Below are positions 19,147 through 27,588 of a stretch of 64,000 nucleotides of DNA, in pieces; the first letter of the stretch is position 1; each line of letters starts with the position of its first letter. The stretch spans positions 20,206-84,205 of the forward strand of contig CBDFGB010000018.1 in NCBI GenBank assembly GCA_965246915.1, given 5' to 3'. The position numbers and the translations under genes are program-made. Source of the DNA: CAVRQM01 sp965246915. GTDB lineage: Bacteria; Pseudomonadota; Alphaproteobacteria; Acetobacterales; Acetobacteraceae. The notes beneath the pieces are model-generated. The model worked only from the letters and a program-made list of their open reading frames with translations, ran no database searches and was not told the DNA's origin.

Positions 19147-20385
19147 ATGCCGTTGGACGCGATCGATCTCACGCCACGCATCGTCGAGGCCAAGGCGGCG
19201 CTGCGTGCCCGTCTGCCCGCCTACCGCGAGGTTTTCGCCGAGGTGGCCGACGCGCTCGGCCGGGAGGCAAACGACATCGCAGGCCGCCTCGCCGATGGCG
19301 ACCCGGTCGTCCCCTCGGTCGAGTTCGCCGACATCGAGGCGGGTCGGGTGCCCGACGAGACGGTGGCAAAAATCCGCCGCCATGGCTGCGCCATTGTCCG
19401 CGGCGTGTTCCCGCGCGCGCAGGCCGAGGCCTGGGACCGCGCATTGCTCGACTACGTCACGCGCAACGATTACATCGAACGCGCCAAGGACAAAATGGGC
19501 CTCGACAAGTATTTCTCGCAGCTTAAAAGCGGCCGTCCGCAGATTTACGGAATCTACTGGTCGAAGCCGCAGGTCGAGGCGCGCCAAGGCCCGACGCTTG
19601 CCGCCGCGCGCGCCTGGCTGAACGGGCTGTGGGACGCGGCCGGTGCCTTCACGCCAGACCGCGAATGCACCTATGCCGACCGCATCCGGCAGCGTGAGCC
19701 GGGCGACAACACGCTCGGTCTGTCGGCGCACATGGACGGCGGCTCGGTGGAGCGCTGGATCGACCCGTCGTATCATGACGTCTACCGCCATGTGTTCGAT
19801 GGCGATTGGCGGGCGCACGACCCCTGGGACGGCGCGGGGCGGACCGAGACGAAGGAAATTCCCTCCCCCGCCGTCTGCCGCATGTTCCGTACCTATCAGG
19901 GCTGGACGGCGCTGACGCCGCAGGGGCCGGGCGACGGCACGCTGCAGATCGTGCCGATGGCCAACTCGATCGTCTACATGCTGTTGCGCGCCATTCAGGA
20001 CGACGTGCCAGAGGGTGAGCTGTGCGGCGCGGCGGCCGGCCGGGCGCTGCGCATGAACGAGCAATGGCACGCGCCGCTGCTGCGCGCGATGGTCCCCATC
20101 CCGCTGGTGCAGCCGGGCGACACGGTCTGGTGGCACCCCGACGTGGTCCACGCCGTCGAGGACGCCAATCGGGGGACCGGCTACAGCAGCGTCATCTACA
20201 TCGGCTCCGCGCCCGACTGCGCCAAGAACCGCGCCTTTCTGCCCTTGCAGCAGGAGGCATTCCTCGCGGGACGCAGTTCGCCGGACTTCGCGCCCGAGGA
20301 TTACGAGGTCGATTTTGCGGGCCGCGCGACGGAGGCCGACCTGTCGCCGCTCGGCCGCCAGCAGATGGGTTTTGCTCCCTGGTAG
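19147..20385 (+). CDS. DUF1479 (YbiU-type) putative 2OG-Fe(II) oxygenase
   Basis: A 412-residue protein of the YbiU family. The segments VRGVFPRAQAEAWDRALLDY, LGLSAHMDGGSVERWIDP (HxD type) and GDTVWWHPDVVHAVEDAN (second His) form a candidate facial triad for Fe(II). The double-stranded beta-helix class is probable, but the reaction is unknown. It has its own start 129 bases downstream of the divergent TerB-like gene. The palindromic element at 20431 follows 45 bases after its stop and may end its transcript. Confidence 0.85.
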   Translation: MPLDAIDLTPRIVEAKAALRARLPAYREVFAEVADALGREANDIAGRLADGDPVVPSVEFADIEAGRVPDETVAKIRRHGCAIVRGVFPRAQAEAWDRALLDYVTRNDYIERAKDKMGLDKYFSQLKSGRPQIYGIYWSKPQVEARQGPTLAAARAWLNGLWDAAGAFTPDRECTYADRIRQREPGDNTLGLSAHMDGGSVERWIDPSYHDVYRHVFDGDWRAHDPWDGAGRTETKEIPSPAVCRMFRTYQGWTALTPQGPGDGTLQIVPMANSIVYMLLRAIQDDVPEGELCGAAAGRALRMNEQWHAPLLRAMVPIPLVQPGDTVWWHPDVVHAVEDANRGTGYSSVIYIGSAPDCAKNRAFLPLQQEAFLAGRSSPDFAPEDYEVDFAGRATEADLSPLGRQQMGFAPW

Positions 20386-20413
20386 CTCGCCGCTCGCGGG
20401 CGCTCATGCAACG

Positions 20414-21409
20414 GTGATTGCAGCCGCCGCCCCCTACCCGGCCCCTCGCCACGAGGGGGACGGAGCAAGTTATTCTCCCTCCCCCTCGTGGGGAGGGACG
20501 GGTTGGGGGGTCTGGTTCACACGCGATATTGCGGTCATCCTGGCAGCAACAGTCCTTGGGTGGATACTGCTGCTATCCTCGTCATTCGCGAGGGCTAACG
20601 ACAGCGAGCTCCTCGACCGCCTGATTGCCGCCTACCCGGAACAACTCGCTGGCCGCTCCGGCTCGGTCCTTCTGTGGCGCGACGGCACGGCCATGGACGC
20701 GGACGACGGACGCCCCGACAAGACTGCGGCCGAAGCGCTGGAGAACGGTTCGCTGCTCGACCAGCTCCGCCCCGACCCCGCCGACCCCGGTCGGATTCGC
20801 AACCGCGCGTTCTTCGACAAACTCTACGGCGATTGCCACGACGGAAGCGTGACGCCAAACCTCGTGCGGGTCGTCTGGCTGCCCAAGACCTATGGCCGCG
20901 CGTTGCAGGTCACCTCGGTCGCCGGCGTCGCGGGCGAGGTCGCCGCCATCTCGCGCGAACTCGACGAGTTGCCCGAAGACGAGAAACGGTTCGCCTATCC
21001 GCCCGGCGGAACCTACGCCTGCCGCACCGTGGCCCACACCGATCGGCCGAGCATGCACGCCTGGGGAGCGGCCATCGACATCAACACGTCACTGACGAGC
21101 TACTGGGCGTGGGGCGGCAAGCGACGCGACGTGCCGGCGTCGGTCACAAACATCTTCCGCCGGCACGGCTTCATCTGGGGCGGCGACTGGGCGCATTTCG
21201 ACACGATGCACTTCGAGTATCGCCCGGAACTGCTCCCGGACTACGTCGCGAGCCGATCGAGCGCGGCCAGCAACGCATCGCCCATCCCCGTCGTGCCGAC
21301 CGCGGTGCAGCCCGGCGCCATCACGTCGGGCGTGCGCAGACCCGACGCCAGCACCTCGGTGCAGGCCCGCTCGACCAACGCCGCGTCGTCGGACAAGCCG
21401 AACGAGTAA
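20414..21409 (+). CDS. M15-family peptidase (VanY/D-Ala-D-Ala carboxypeptidase-like), start uncertain
   Basis: The catalytic region is clear: SMHAWGAAIDINTS (first His and Asp) and GGDWAHFDTMHFEYRP (last His) form the zinc site of peptidase_M15_4 proteins, which act on peptidoglycan peptides. A signal peptide is visible at DIAVILAATVLGWILLLSSSFARA, but no good start codon lies just before it. The first usable in-frame start is GTG at 20414, and translation from there crosses the palindromic repeat. After the last motif about 50 more codons run antisense over the end of leuB; this tail looks unnatural, so the native stop may be lost. Confidence 0.7.
   Translation: MIAAAAPYPAPRHEGDGASYSPSPSWGGTGWGVWFTRDIAVILAATVLGWILLLSSSFARANDSELLDRLIAAYPEQLAGRSGSVLLWRDGTAMDADDGRPDKTAAEALENGSLLDQLRPDPADPGRIRNRAFFDKLYGDCHDGSVTPNLVRVVWLPKTYGRALQVTSVAGVAGEVAAISRELDELPEDEKRFAYPPGGTYACRTVAHTDRPSMHAWGAAIDINTSLTSYWAWGGKRRDVPASVTNIFRRHGFIWGGDWAHFDTMHFEYRPELLPDYVASRSSAASNASPIPVVPTAVQPGAITSGVRRPDASTSVQARSTNAASSDKPNE
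20431..20508. repeat. Palindromic GC-rich repeat element
   Basis: Two arms of about 29 bases, 20431-20460 and 20480-20508, are near-perfect inverted copies separated by a 19-base loop. The core words are CGAGGGGG on one side and CCCCCTCG on the other. The arrangement is typical of dispersed REP-like palindromes in proteobacteria. It lies between the DUF1479 stop and the signal peptide of the M15 gene, partly inside the likely 5' coding part of the latter. Confidence 0.75.
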
Positions 21410-22353
21410 CGCAACAGCATCGCGAAACTGAGCGCCTGCGCCAGCGGGTTCGCGACCCCCCTGCCGGCGATATCCGGCGCGCTGCCATGGATCGGCTCGT
21501 ACAGCGCATGCCGCCGCCCCGCCTTGTCCAACCCGCCAAGCGTGGCCGAAGGCAGCATGCCGAGGCTGCCGGTCAGCATGGAGGCGAGATCCGACAGCAG
21601 ATCGCCGAACAGGTTGGTGGTCACGATGACATCGAACTGGCGCGGATTGCGCACCAGCTGCATCGCGCAATTGTCGGCGTACATGTGCGACAGCGCGACA
21701 TCCGGGTAGTCGCGCGCGCCGAGGGCCGCGACCGTCTGCCGCCACAGCAGGCCGCTCTCCATCACGTTGGCCTTTTCCGTGCTGCACAGCCGCCCCTGCC
21801 GCGTGCGCGCCAATTCGAATCCGACCCGCGCGACACGCTCGATTTCCTCTGTCGTGTAGACCTCCGTGTTGACGCCCCGCTTGCTGCCATCAGGAAGGGT
21901 TTCGATGCCGCGCGGCTCGCCGAAATAGATCCCGCCGGTGCTCTCGCGCACGATCATGAGGTCCAAGCCACGCACGACGTCGGGCTTCAGGGTACTCGCG
22001 TCGATCAACGGCTCCAGCACCAGCGCGGGACGCAGATTGGCGAACAGCCCCAGGTCGCGGCGCAACGTGAGGATTGCAAGTTCGGGCCGCTTGTCGAAGC
22101 CGAGACTGTCGTAGTGAGGCCCGCCCACCGCGCCGAACAGCACCGCGTCGGCGTCCTTCGCGGCCGCGACGGTGGCCTCCGTGATCGGCACGCCGCGCGC
22201 GTCGAGCGATGCGCCGCCGACCAGGTCTTCCGCCACGTCGAAGGTCACCACCTTCTTCGCATCGAACCAGTCGATGACACGGCGCACCTCGCGCATCACT
22301 TCGGGACCGATCCCGTCGCCGGGCAGAAGCAGCAGACGCTTGTTCGATGCCAT
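21241..22353 (-). CDS. leuB: 3-isopropylmalate dehydrogenase
   Basis: A 370-residue enzyme oxidising 3-isopropylmalate in leucine synthesis. LLPGDGIGPEVM opens the protein. The substrate and metal segment is ADNCAMQLVRNPRQFDVIVTTNLFGDLLSD, and YEPIHGSAPDIAGRGVANP is the NAD-binding signature. It is the last gene of the long minus-strand operon and starts 28 bases after the small secreted-protein gene. Its 3' 169 bases overlap the convergent M15 reading frame. Confidence 0.97.
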   Translation of the reverse strand: MASNKRLLLLPGDGIGPEVMREVRRVIDWFDAKKVVTFDVAEDLVGGASLDARGVPITEATVAAAKDADAVLFGAVGGPHYDSLGFDKRPELAILTLRRDLGLFANLRPALVLEPLIDASTLKPDVVRGLDLMIVRESTGGIYFGEPRGIETLPDGSKRGVNTEVYTTEEIERVARVGFELARTRQGRLCSTEKANVMESGLLWRQTVAALGARDYPDVALSHMYADNCAMQLVRNPRQFDVIVTTNLFGDLLSDLASMLTGSLGMLPSATLGGLDKAGRRHALYEPIHGSAPDIAGRGVANPLAQALSFAMLLRYSFGLSDDAALVERACTEVLASGLRTPDVMAPGCTAVGTTGMGDALLAALDRLAT

Positions 22354-22381
22354 GATGTCTCGGACTACGACTGATTGGGGT

Positions 22382-22828
22382 CTACGGGGGCGGACCGGGG
22401 TCGTGCAGGGTGGTCGGCCGAATGGTCGCGGTCGCCTCGACGTGCTGCTCGATACAGGCGCCGGTCAGCCGGTCGCGACAGTTCGTGTTGAAGGCGACCC
22501 AGGCATTGACCCAGTTGTTGTTGAACACGAATTGCTGGATGGCGATGGCCGAGAACACATCGGGATGGGCGATCATCTCGTCGGCGCAGGCGGCGGCGCG
22601 TCGCTGTTGCGTGTCTCGGACAAGCTGGGTCAGCGGAACGCGGTCGAGCGCCCGATCGTGCGGCCGCGCCAGTTGCTCGCGGATCGCCGGGACGAGATTG
22701 GACGAATCGAGCGCTGGCTGCGCCATGCACAGATTGATCGCGTCCTGCCTGGTGACCTGCGCAAGCGCCGGGTGCGCCGCCATGAGCCCCAATGCCGCAC
22801 ATGCCGCACATGCCGCGACGAGCTTCAC
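22382..22828 (-). CDS. Small secreted protein of unknown function
   Basis: About 148 residues with a signal peptide (KLVAACAACAALGLMAAHPALAQ), then a mostly helical mature part with at least four Cys (NLCMAQ, ACADEM, NTNCRD, GACIEQ) that could pair in the periplasm. The chosen GTG start at 22828 overlaps the stop of the ybaK-type gene as GTGA. The signal-peptide region contains an imperfect threefold repeat of ACATGCCGC on the plus strand. I do not recognise a family. It lies inside the leucine operon, between the ybaK-type gene and leuB. Confidence 0.7.
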   Translation of the reverse strand: MKLVAACAACAALGLMAAHPALAQVTRQDAINLCMAQPALDSSNLVPAIREQLARPHDRALDRVPLTQLVRDTQQRRAAACADEMIAHPDVFSAIAIQQFVFNNNWVNAWVAFNTNCRDRLTGACIEQHVEATATIRPTTLHDPGPPP

Positions 22829-23283
22829 TGGCACACATCCACCCACCGCGCGCCGGTGAGTTCGGCCATACGATCAGGCGCGATCCGAAGCGCCGCGCGG
22901 ATGCCACCCGCCGCCGGAATGACCTCGTCATGCGCACGCAACGACACGTCGCAGCAGACGGGAAGCGCGGCCAACAGTCCGAACGGGCAGACCCCACCGA
23001 CCGGATGGCCGGTGATCGGCTCCACCTCCGCAGCATCGAGCATCTTGATCCGTCCGCCAAATTCCGCCTTGGCCTTGCGGTTGTCGAGCCGCGCGAGCCC
23101 GGCTGTTACCACCAGGATCACACCATCGGGCACGCGCAGCGAAAGCGTCTTGGCGATGCGGTCGGGGTCCACCCCATGCGCCGCCGCGGCCTCGGCCACC
23201 GTCGCGGTGCTGACATCCAGCTCGACGACGGCCAGATCAGGTGCGCGCTCCGCCAGGAATGCCCGCACGGAGTCCACGCTCAT
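22825..23283 (-). CDS. YbaK/EbsC family aminoacyl-tRNA deacylase
   Basis: A 152-residue protein of the INS/YbaK fold, which clears mischarged tRNAs such as Cys- or Ala-tRNA(Pro). The segments DRIAKTLSLRVPDGVILVVTAG (with the catalytic-site Lys) and ITGHPVGGVCPFGLL are characteristic. It starts 7 bases after leuD and overlaps the next gene by GTGA. Which tRNA it edits is not predictable here. Confidence 0.9.
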   Translation of the reverse strand: MSVDSVRAFLAERAPDLAVVELDVSTATVAEAAAAHGVDPDRIAKTLSLRVPDGVILVVTAGLARLDNRKAKAEFGGRIKMLDAAEVEPITGHPVGGVCPFGLLAALPVCCDVSLRAHDEVIPAAGGIRAALRIAPDRMAELTGARWVDVCQ

Positions 23284-23290
23284 CAGCCGG

Positions 23291-23908
23291 TCACGCGAGT
23301 GCGGGATGCCAGGGATGGTCGACGTCGCGCCGCGCCTCGAAGGCGTCGATGTCGGCGGTGTGGCGAAGCGTCTGGCCGATCTCGTCCATCCCCTCCAGCA
23401 GCGCGTGTCGCTGATGCGGGTCGACGTCGAACGCGATCTCGTCGCCGCTGGGGCGGATCACCACGCAGCGGTGCAGATCGACGGTGATGCGTGCATTGCC
23501 GCCGAGACGGGCATCGTCCATCAACTCGTCGCACACGTGGCGTGGCAGGCGGATCGGCAGGATCCCGTTCTTGAAGCAGTTGCCATGGAAGATGTCGGCG
23601 AAATCGGGTGCGATGACGCAGCGTATGCCGAAATCCAGCAGCGCCCAGGGCGCATGCTCGCGCGACGAGCCGCAGCCAAAATTCTCGTGCGCGATCAGGA
23701 TTTTAGCGTCCCGATACGGCTTCTGGTTCAGCACGAACTCCGGCCGCTCGGCCCCGGCCGCATCATAGCGCATCGCGTCGAACAGGTGGACGCCGAGACC
23801 GGTGCGCTTGATGGTTTTCAGAAACCGCGCCGGAATGATCTTGTCGGTGTCGACATTGGCCAGCGGCAAGGGCGCTGCGATGGCGGTTAGGGTGGTGAAC
23901 GGCTGCAT
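23291..23908 (-). CDS. leuD: 3-isopropylmalate dehydratase small subunit
   Basis: A 205-residue swivel-domain subunit working with LeuC in the isomerisation of 2- to 3-isopropylmalate. NVDTDKIIPARFLKTI and AHENFGCGSSREHAPWAL are the substrate-binding signatures. The ATG at 23908 shares a base with the previous stop (TGATG), which fixes the start. A small membrane-protein gene separates it from leuC. Confidence 0.97.
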   Translation of the reverse strand: MQPFTTLTAIAAPLPLANVDTDKIIPARFLKTIKRTGLGVHLFDAMRYDAAGAERPEFVLNQKPYRDAKILIAHENFGCGSSREHAPWALLDFGIRCVIAPDFADIFHGNCFKNGILPIRLPRHVCDELMDDARLGGNARITVDLHRCVVIRPSGDEIAFDVDPHQRHALLEGMDEIGQTLRHTADIDAFEARRDVDHPWHPALA

Positions 23909-24129
23909 CACGGACCGTAGTACCACTTGAAGAATGCCAGCGCGCCAGCGAACAGAGCCGCCCCGGCGCCCAGGGACGCCACCACCACGCTCGACAGCGT
24001 GGCGATCACCTTCCACGCTTCCCAGCGCGTTTGCTCGACCTTCAGTGCTGTGTCGGCTCGCATCATCTCGATCCTCACCACACGTTCATCACGGTCACTC
24101 GGATATAAGTCGTCCGCGGCCTCAGACAC
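23908..24129 (-). CDS. Small single-pass membrane protein between leuC and leuD
   Basis: A 73-residue protein with a charged N-terminal helix (DRDERVVRIEMMRADTALKVE) and one membrane segment, IATLSSVVVASLGAGAALFAGALAFF (about residues 42-67). It overlaps leuC by 8 bases and leuD by 1 base, so it is translated with both. Similar small proteins interrupting leuCD occur in related bacteria as far as I recall; no function is known. A membrane-linked regulatory or structural role cannot be told from sequence. Confidence 0.75.
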   Translation of the reverse strand: MSEAADDLYPSDRDERVVRIEMMRADTALKVEQTRWEAWKVIATLSSVVVASLGAGAALFAGALAFFKWYYGP

Positions 24130-25540
24130 CGACCAGCTCGCGCACGTCGGCGAGCCGTCCCGTCACCGCCGCCGCCGCCGCCATCGCGGGTGACAGCAGA
24201 TGCGTCCGCCCGCCCGGACCCTGCCGCCCCTCGAAATTGCGGTTCGACGTGCTGGCGCAGCGCTGGCCCGGCGTCAGCTTGTCCGGATTCATGCCGAGGC
24301 ACATCGAACACCCGGCCTCGCGCCACTCGAACCCCGCCTCCATCAGGACACGGTCGATCCCCTCCGCCTCGGCCTGCTTCTTAACCAGGCCGGAGCCGGG
24401 AACGACCAGCGCCCGCACGCCCTCGGCCACGTGGCGGCCGCGCGCCACGGCCGCGGCCGCCCGCAGGTCCTCGATGCGGCCATTGGTGCAACTGCCGATG
24501 AACACCACGTCGACCGCGAGGTCGGTCAGCTTCTGGCCGGCCCGCAGCCCCATGTAGTCCAGCATCCGCAGCAGCTGCGCGCGCTTGGCGTCGTCGGCCG
24601 ACTCCGCGGGATCGGGCACGCGGCCGGTGACCGGCAGAACCGCCTCGGGGCTCGTGCCCCACGTCACCATCGGCGCGATCTGCGCGGCGTCCATCGCCAC
24701 GGTCCGATCGTACGTGGCCCCCGGATCGGACCGCAGCGTGCGCCAGTAGTCCACCGCGCGATCGAAATCCTCGCCCTTGGGCGCGTAGGGCCGACCCTTG
24801 ATCCATGCGAACGTGGTGTCGTCCGGCGCCACCATCCCGGCCCGCGCCCCGCCCTCGATCGACATGTTGCAGACGGTCATCCGCCCGGCCATGTCGAGGG
24901 CGGCGATTACATCGCCAGCGTATTCGATGACGTGCCCGTTGCCGCCGGCCGTGCCGATCCGGCCGATGATCGCGAGTGCGATGTCCTTTGCCGAACAGCC
25001 GAAGCCCAGCGTGCCGTCCACCTGCACGCGCATGTTCAGCGCCGGCTTCTGCAGCAGCGTCTGGGTCGCCAGCACGTGCTCGACCTCGGACGTGCCGATG
25101 CCGAACGCCAGCGCCCCCAACGCGCCGTGTGTCGACGTATGGCTGTCGCCGCAGACGATGGTCATGCCCGGCAGGCTGATCCCCTGCTCCGGGCCGACGA
25201 TGTGGACGATGCCCTGCCGGTCGTCCAAGACCGGGAAATAGGGCACGCCGAACTCCGCGACGTTGGCCTCCAGCGTCTCGACCTGCAGCCGGCTCTCCGG
25301 TTCGGCGATCCCGTCACGCCGGTTGCTCGTCGGCAGGTTGTGGTCGGCCACCGCGATCGTCGCATCGGGCCGGCGCACCCTGCGGCCCGCCACGCGCAGA
25401 CCCTCGAACGCCTGCGGGCTGGTCACCTCGTGAACGAGATGGCGATCGATATACAGGATGGCCGTCCCGTCCGGGAGCAGGCTGACGACGTGGGCGTCCC
25501 ACACCTTGTCGAACAGCGTGCGCGGACGGGCGGCACTCAT
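24122..25540 (-). CDS. leuC: 3-isopropylmalate dehydratase large subunit
   Basis: A 472-residue aconitase-family subunit carrying the [4Fe-4S] cluster. The Cys ligands are in VVFIGSCTNGRIEDL and in REAGCSMCLGMNPD. TIVCGDSHTSTHGALGALAFGIGTSEVEHVLATQ is the classic signature, not quoted in full length elsewhere. The ATG overlaps the stop of rplS as ATGA, linking leucine synthesis to the ribosomal-protein operon. Confidence 0.97.
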   Translation of the reverse strand: MSAARPRTLFDKVWDAHVVSLLPDGTAILYIDRHLVHEVTSPQAFEGLRVAGRRVRRPDATIAVADHNLPTSNRRDGIAEPESRLQVETLEANVAEFGVPYFPVLDDRQGIVHIVGPEQGISLPGMTIVCGDSHTSTHGALGALAFGIGTSEVEHVLATQTLLQKPALNMRVQVDGTLGFGCSAKDIALAIIGRIGTAGGNGHVIEYAGDVIAALDMAGRMTVCNMSIEGGARAGMVAPDDTTFAWIKGRPYAPKGEDFDRAVDYWRTLRSDPGATYDRTVAMDAAQIAPMVTWGTSPEAVLPVTGRVPDPAESADDAKRAQLLRMLDYMGLRAGQKLTDLAVDVVFIGSCTNGRIEDLRAAAAVARGRHVAEGVRALVVPGSGLVKKQAEAEGIDRVLMEAGFEWREAGCSMCLGMNPDKLTPGQRCASTSNRNFEGRQGPGGRTHLLSPAMAAAAAVTGRLADVRELVGV

Positions 25541-25968
25541 TCGCTGGCGACGTCCGCGGGGCTTTCCGCCGGCGTGGCGGCGGCCGCGGCCGGCGCGACC
25601 GAGGTCGTGTCACGCGCCCGCTCGGCGATGCGCGCCGACTTGCCGCTCCGGCCGCGCAGATAATAAAGCTTGGCGCGCCGCACGTCGCCGCGCCGCACCA
25701 CCGCGATCTCAGAGATCGTCGGCGCATACAGGGCGAAAACGCGCTCGACCCCCTCGCCATAGCTGATCTTGCGGACCGTGAAGTTGCTGTTGAGCCCCTT
25801 GTTGGAGCGGGCGATGCACACGCCCTCGAACGCCTGAACGCGGGTGCGCTCGCCTTCGACGACCTTGACCGAGACGCGCAGCGTGTCGCCGGCCACGAAT
25901 TTCGGGATGGGGCGTATCGCCGACAGACGCGCGACCTGCTCGGCCTCGTAGGTCTGGATGATGTTCAT
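25537..25968 (-). CDS. rplS: 50S ribosomal protein L19
   Basis: A 143-residue L19. The conserved body FVAGDTLRVSVKVVEGERTR and GLNSNFTVRKISYGEGVERV is followed by RAKLYYLRGRSGKSARI. It extends about 25 residues beyond E. coli L19 with an Ala/Pro-rich tail, as in other alphaproteobacteria. It sits between the 30S/50S interface partners of bridge B8. It starts 26 bases after trmD and ends in ATGA with leuC. Confidence 0.97.
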   Translation of the reverse strand: MNIIQTYEAEQVARLSAIRPIPKFVAGDTLRVSVKVVEGERTRVQAFEGVCIARSNKGLNSNFTVRKISYGEGVERVFALYAPTISEIAVVRRGDVRRAKLYYLRGRSGKSARIAERARDTTSVAPAAAAATPAESPADVASE

Positions 25969-25994
25969 GGTCGTGGTCCTTCTCTCGATTGGGT

Positions 25995-26720
25995 CTAGGG
26001 GCTGGCCAGGGTTGGCGCAATCCGCGCCGGCGCGACACGCGCGGCATTCAGACCAGCCCACAAATCGGGGCGCCGCTCGCGGGTGATCGCCTCCGCTTCG
26101 GCCCGCCGCCACGCGGCGATCGCGGCGTGGTGGCCGGACAGCAGCACCGGCGGCACCGCACGGCCGTGCCAGTCGGAGGGGCGCGTGTAGTGCGGGTATT
26201 CCAGCAGGCCCGCGGCGAAACTCTCGTCCTCGGCGCTCTCCGCCGCGCCCATGACGCCGGGCAGCAGCCGCACGCAGGCGTCCAGCAAGATCAGCGCGGC
26301 CGGCTCGCCGCCCGACAGCACGTAGTCGCCGACGCTGAGTTCCATGAGGCCGCGCGCCTCGATCACCCGCTGATCGATGCCCTCGTAGCGGCCGCACACG
26401 ACAACGACGCCCGACCCGGTCGCCAGATCGCGGACATGCGTCTGGGTGAGCGGCAAGCCGCGCGGCGTCAGGCAGATCGCCGGCCGGCCATCGCTGACCC
26501 GGCCAAGCGCCGAATCCAGGACATCCGCGCGAAGAATCATCCCCGCCCCGCCGCCGAACGGCGTGTCGTCGACGTTGCGGTGCGGCCCGACGCCGTGCGC
26601 GCGCAGGTCCACGGCCTCCAGCGACCACGCGGATCCGAGCGCCCGCCCCGCCAGTGAATACCCGAGCGGTCCGGGAAACATCTCCGGGAACAACGTCACG
26701 ACGCTCGCTCGCCAGGTCAC
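25995..26720 (-). CDS. trmD: tRNA (guanine-37-N1)-methyltransferase
   Basis: A 241-residue SPOUT methyltransferase that methylates G37 of tRNAs to prevent frameshifting. The trefoil-knot SAM segments are VVCGRYEGIDQRVIE and LSVGDYVLSGGEPAA; the start WRASVVTLFPEMFPGPLGYS is typical. The ATG overlaps the end of rimM by 4 bases. Confidence 0.97.
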   Translation of the reverse strand: MTWRASVVTLFPEMFPGPLGYSLAGRALGSAWSLEAVDLRAHGVGPHRNVDDTPFGGGAGMILRADVLDSALGRVSDGRPAICLTPRGLPLTQTHVRDLATGSGVVVVCGRYEGIDQRVIEARGLMELSVGDYVLSGGEPAALILLDACVRLLPGVMGAAESAEDESFAAGLLEYPHYTRPSDWHGRAVPPVLLSGHHAAIAAWRRAEAEAITRERRPDLWAGLNAARVAPARIAPTLASP

Positions 26721-27220
26721 GACGCCACGACCTCTGACGGCGGCATGACGGTCATCCGTCCCGCCGCCATGTCGATGCTCGGTACCGCCGCTCGCGTGAA
26801 CGGCACCAGAAGCGCTCCGATCTCCAGGCTCGCGCCCGCGCCATAGTCGTGCACCGCGGCAACCTGACCGAGCACCTGACCGTCCGGTCCGACCGCCTCC
26901 ATGCCGACCAGATCGGCCAGATAGAACTCATCCTCGGCCGGTGCCGGCAGACGTTCGCGCGGCAGATACAGCCGCAGATTGACCAGGCGCTCGGCCGCCG
27001 TCCGATCGGCGATCGGCGCCCGCTTGCCGCCGACGATTTCGGCCACCTCGCATATGCCCGCGCCCTGCGGCCGCAGGCTGAACCAGCGGCCGCCGTCGTC
27101 GCAGAGCGGCCCGTAGGCGAACAGACCCTCCGGCTCGGCCGTGTAGGCGTGAACCCGCAACAGGCCCCGCACGCCATGCGGTCGGCCGATCACGCCCAGC
27201 AAGACACGCGCGTCGGTCAT
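26717..27220 (-). CDS. rimM: Ribosome maturation factor RimM
   Basis: A 167-residue 16S processing factor with the N-terminal RimM barrel (VLLGVIGRPHGVRGLLRVHA) and C-terminal PRC barrel (DEFYLADLVGMEAVGPDGQ). It helps assemble the 30S head around S19. It shares TGATG with rpsP upstream and ATGA with trmD downstream. A much longer open frame on this strand extends antisense-like through the Ffh gene and is not real. Confidence 0.95.
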   Translation of the reverse strand: MTDARVLLGVIGRPHGVRGLLRVHAYTAEPEGLFAYGPLCDDGGRWFSLRPQGAGICEVAEIVGGKRAPIADRTAAERLVNLRLYLPRERLPAPAEDEFYLADLVGMEAVGPDGQVLGQVAAVHDYGAGASLEIGALLVPFTRAAVPSIDMAAGRMTVMPPSEVVAS

Positions 27221-27564
27221 CAGCCCGCGGCGGCGGCGGCCTTGGCGCGCTCTTGCGCCTTCTTCTTCGGGGCGGCCTGGATCGGCTGCGCGCGCTCCGA
27301 GAGCTTTGGCATCGGCGCGAGGCCGGCATTGCCCAAGAACCGCGCGACCCGATCGGTCGCCAGCGCGCCCTGGCTCAGCCAATGGGTGATGCGCTCGCCC
27401 TGCAGCCGGATCCGCTCGGCGTGCTCGGCCGGCAGCATCGGGTTGTAGCTGCCGACCTTCTCGATGAACCGGCCGTCGCGCGGGCTGCGGCTGTCGGCGA
27501 CGACGATGTGATAATACGGCCGCTTCTTGGCGCCGGCGCGGGAGAGGCGAATTTTCAGGCCCAT
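27220..27564 (-). CDS. rpsP: 30S ribosomal protein S16
   Basis: A 114-residue S16; MGLKIRLSRAGAKKRPYYHI and SPRDGRFIEKVGSYNP are the conserved N-terminal segments. The last 30 residues are a Lys/Ala tail common in alphaproteobacteria. It follows ffh by 24 bases. Confidence 0.97.
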   Translation of the reverse strand: MGLKIRLSRAGAKKRPYYHIVVADSRSPRDGRFIEKVGSYNPMLPAEHAERIRLQGERITHWLSQGALATDRVARFLGNAGLAPMPKLSERAQPIQAAPKKKAQERAKAAAAAG

Positions 27565-27588
27565 GCGAAGTGTGTCTCCAATAAAGGT

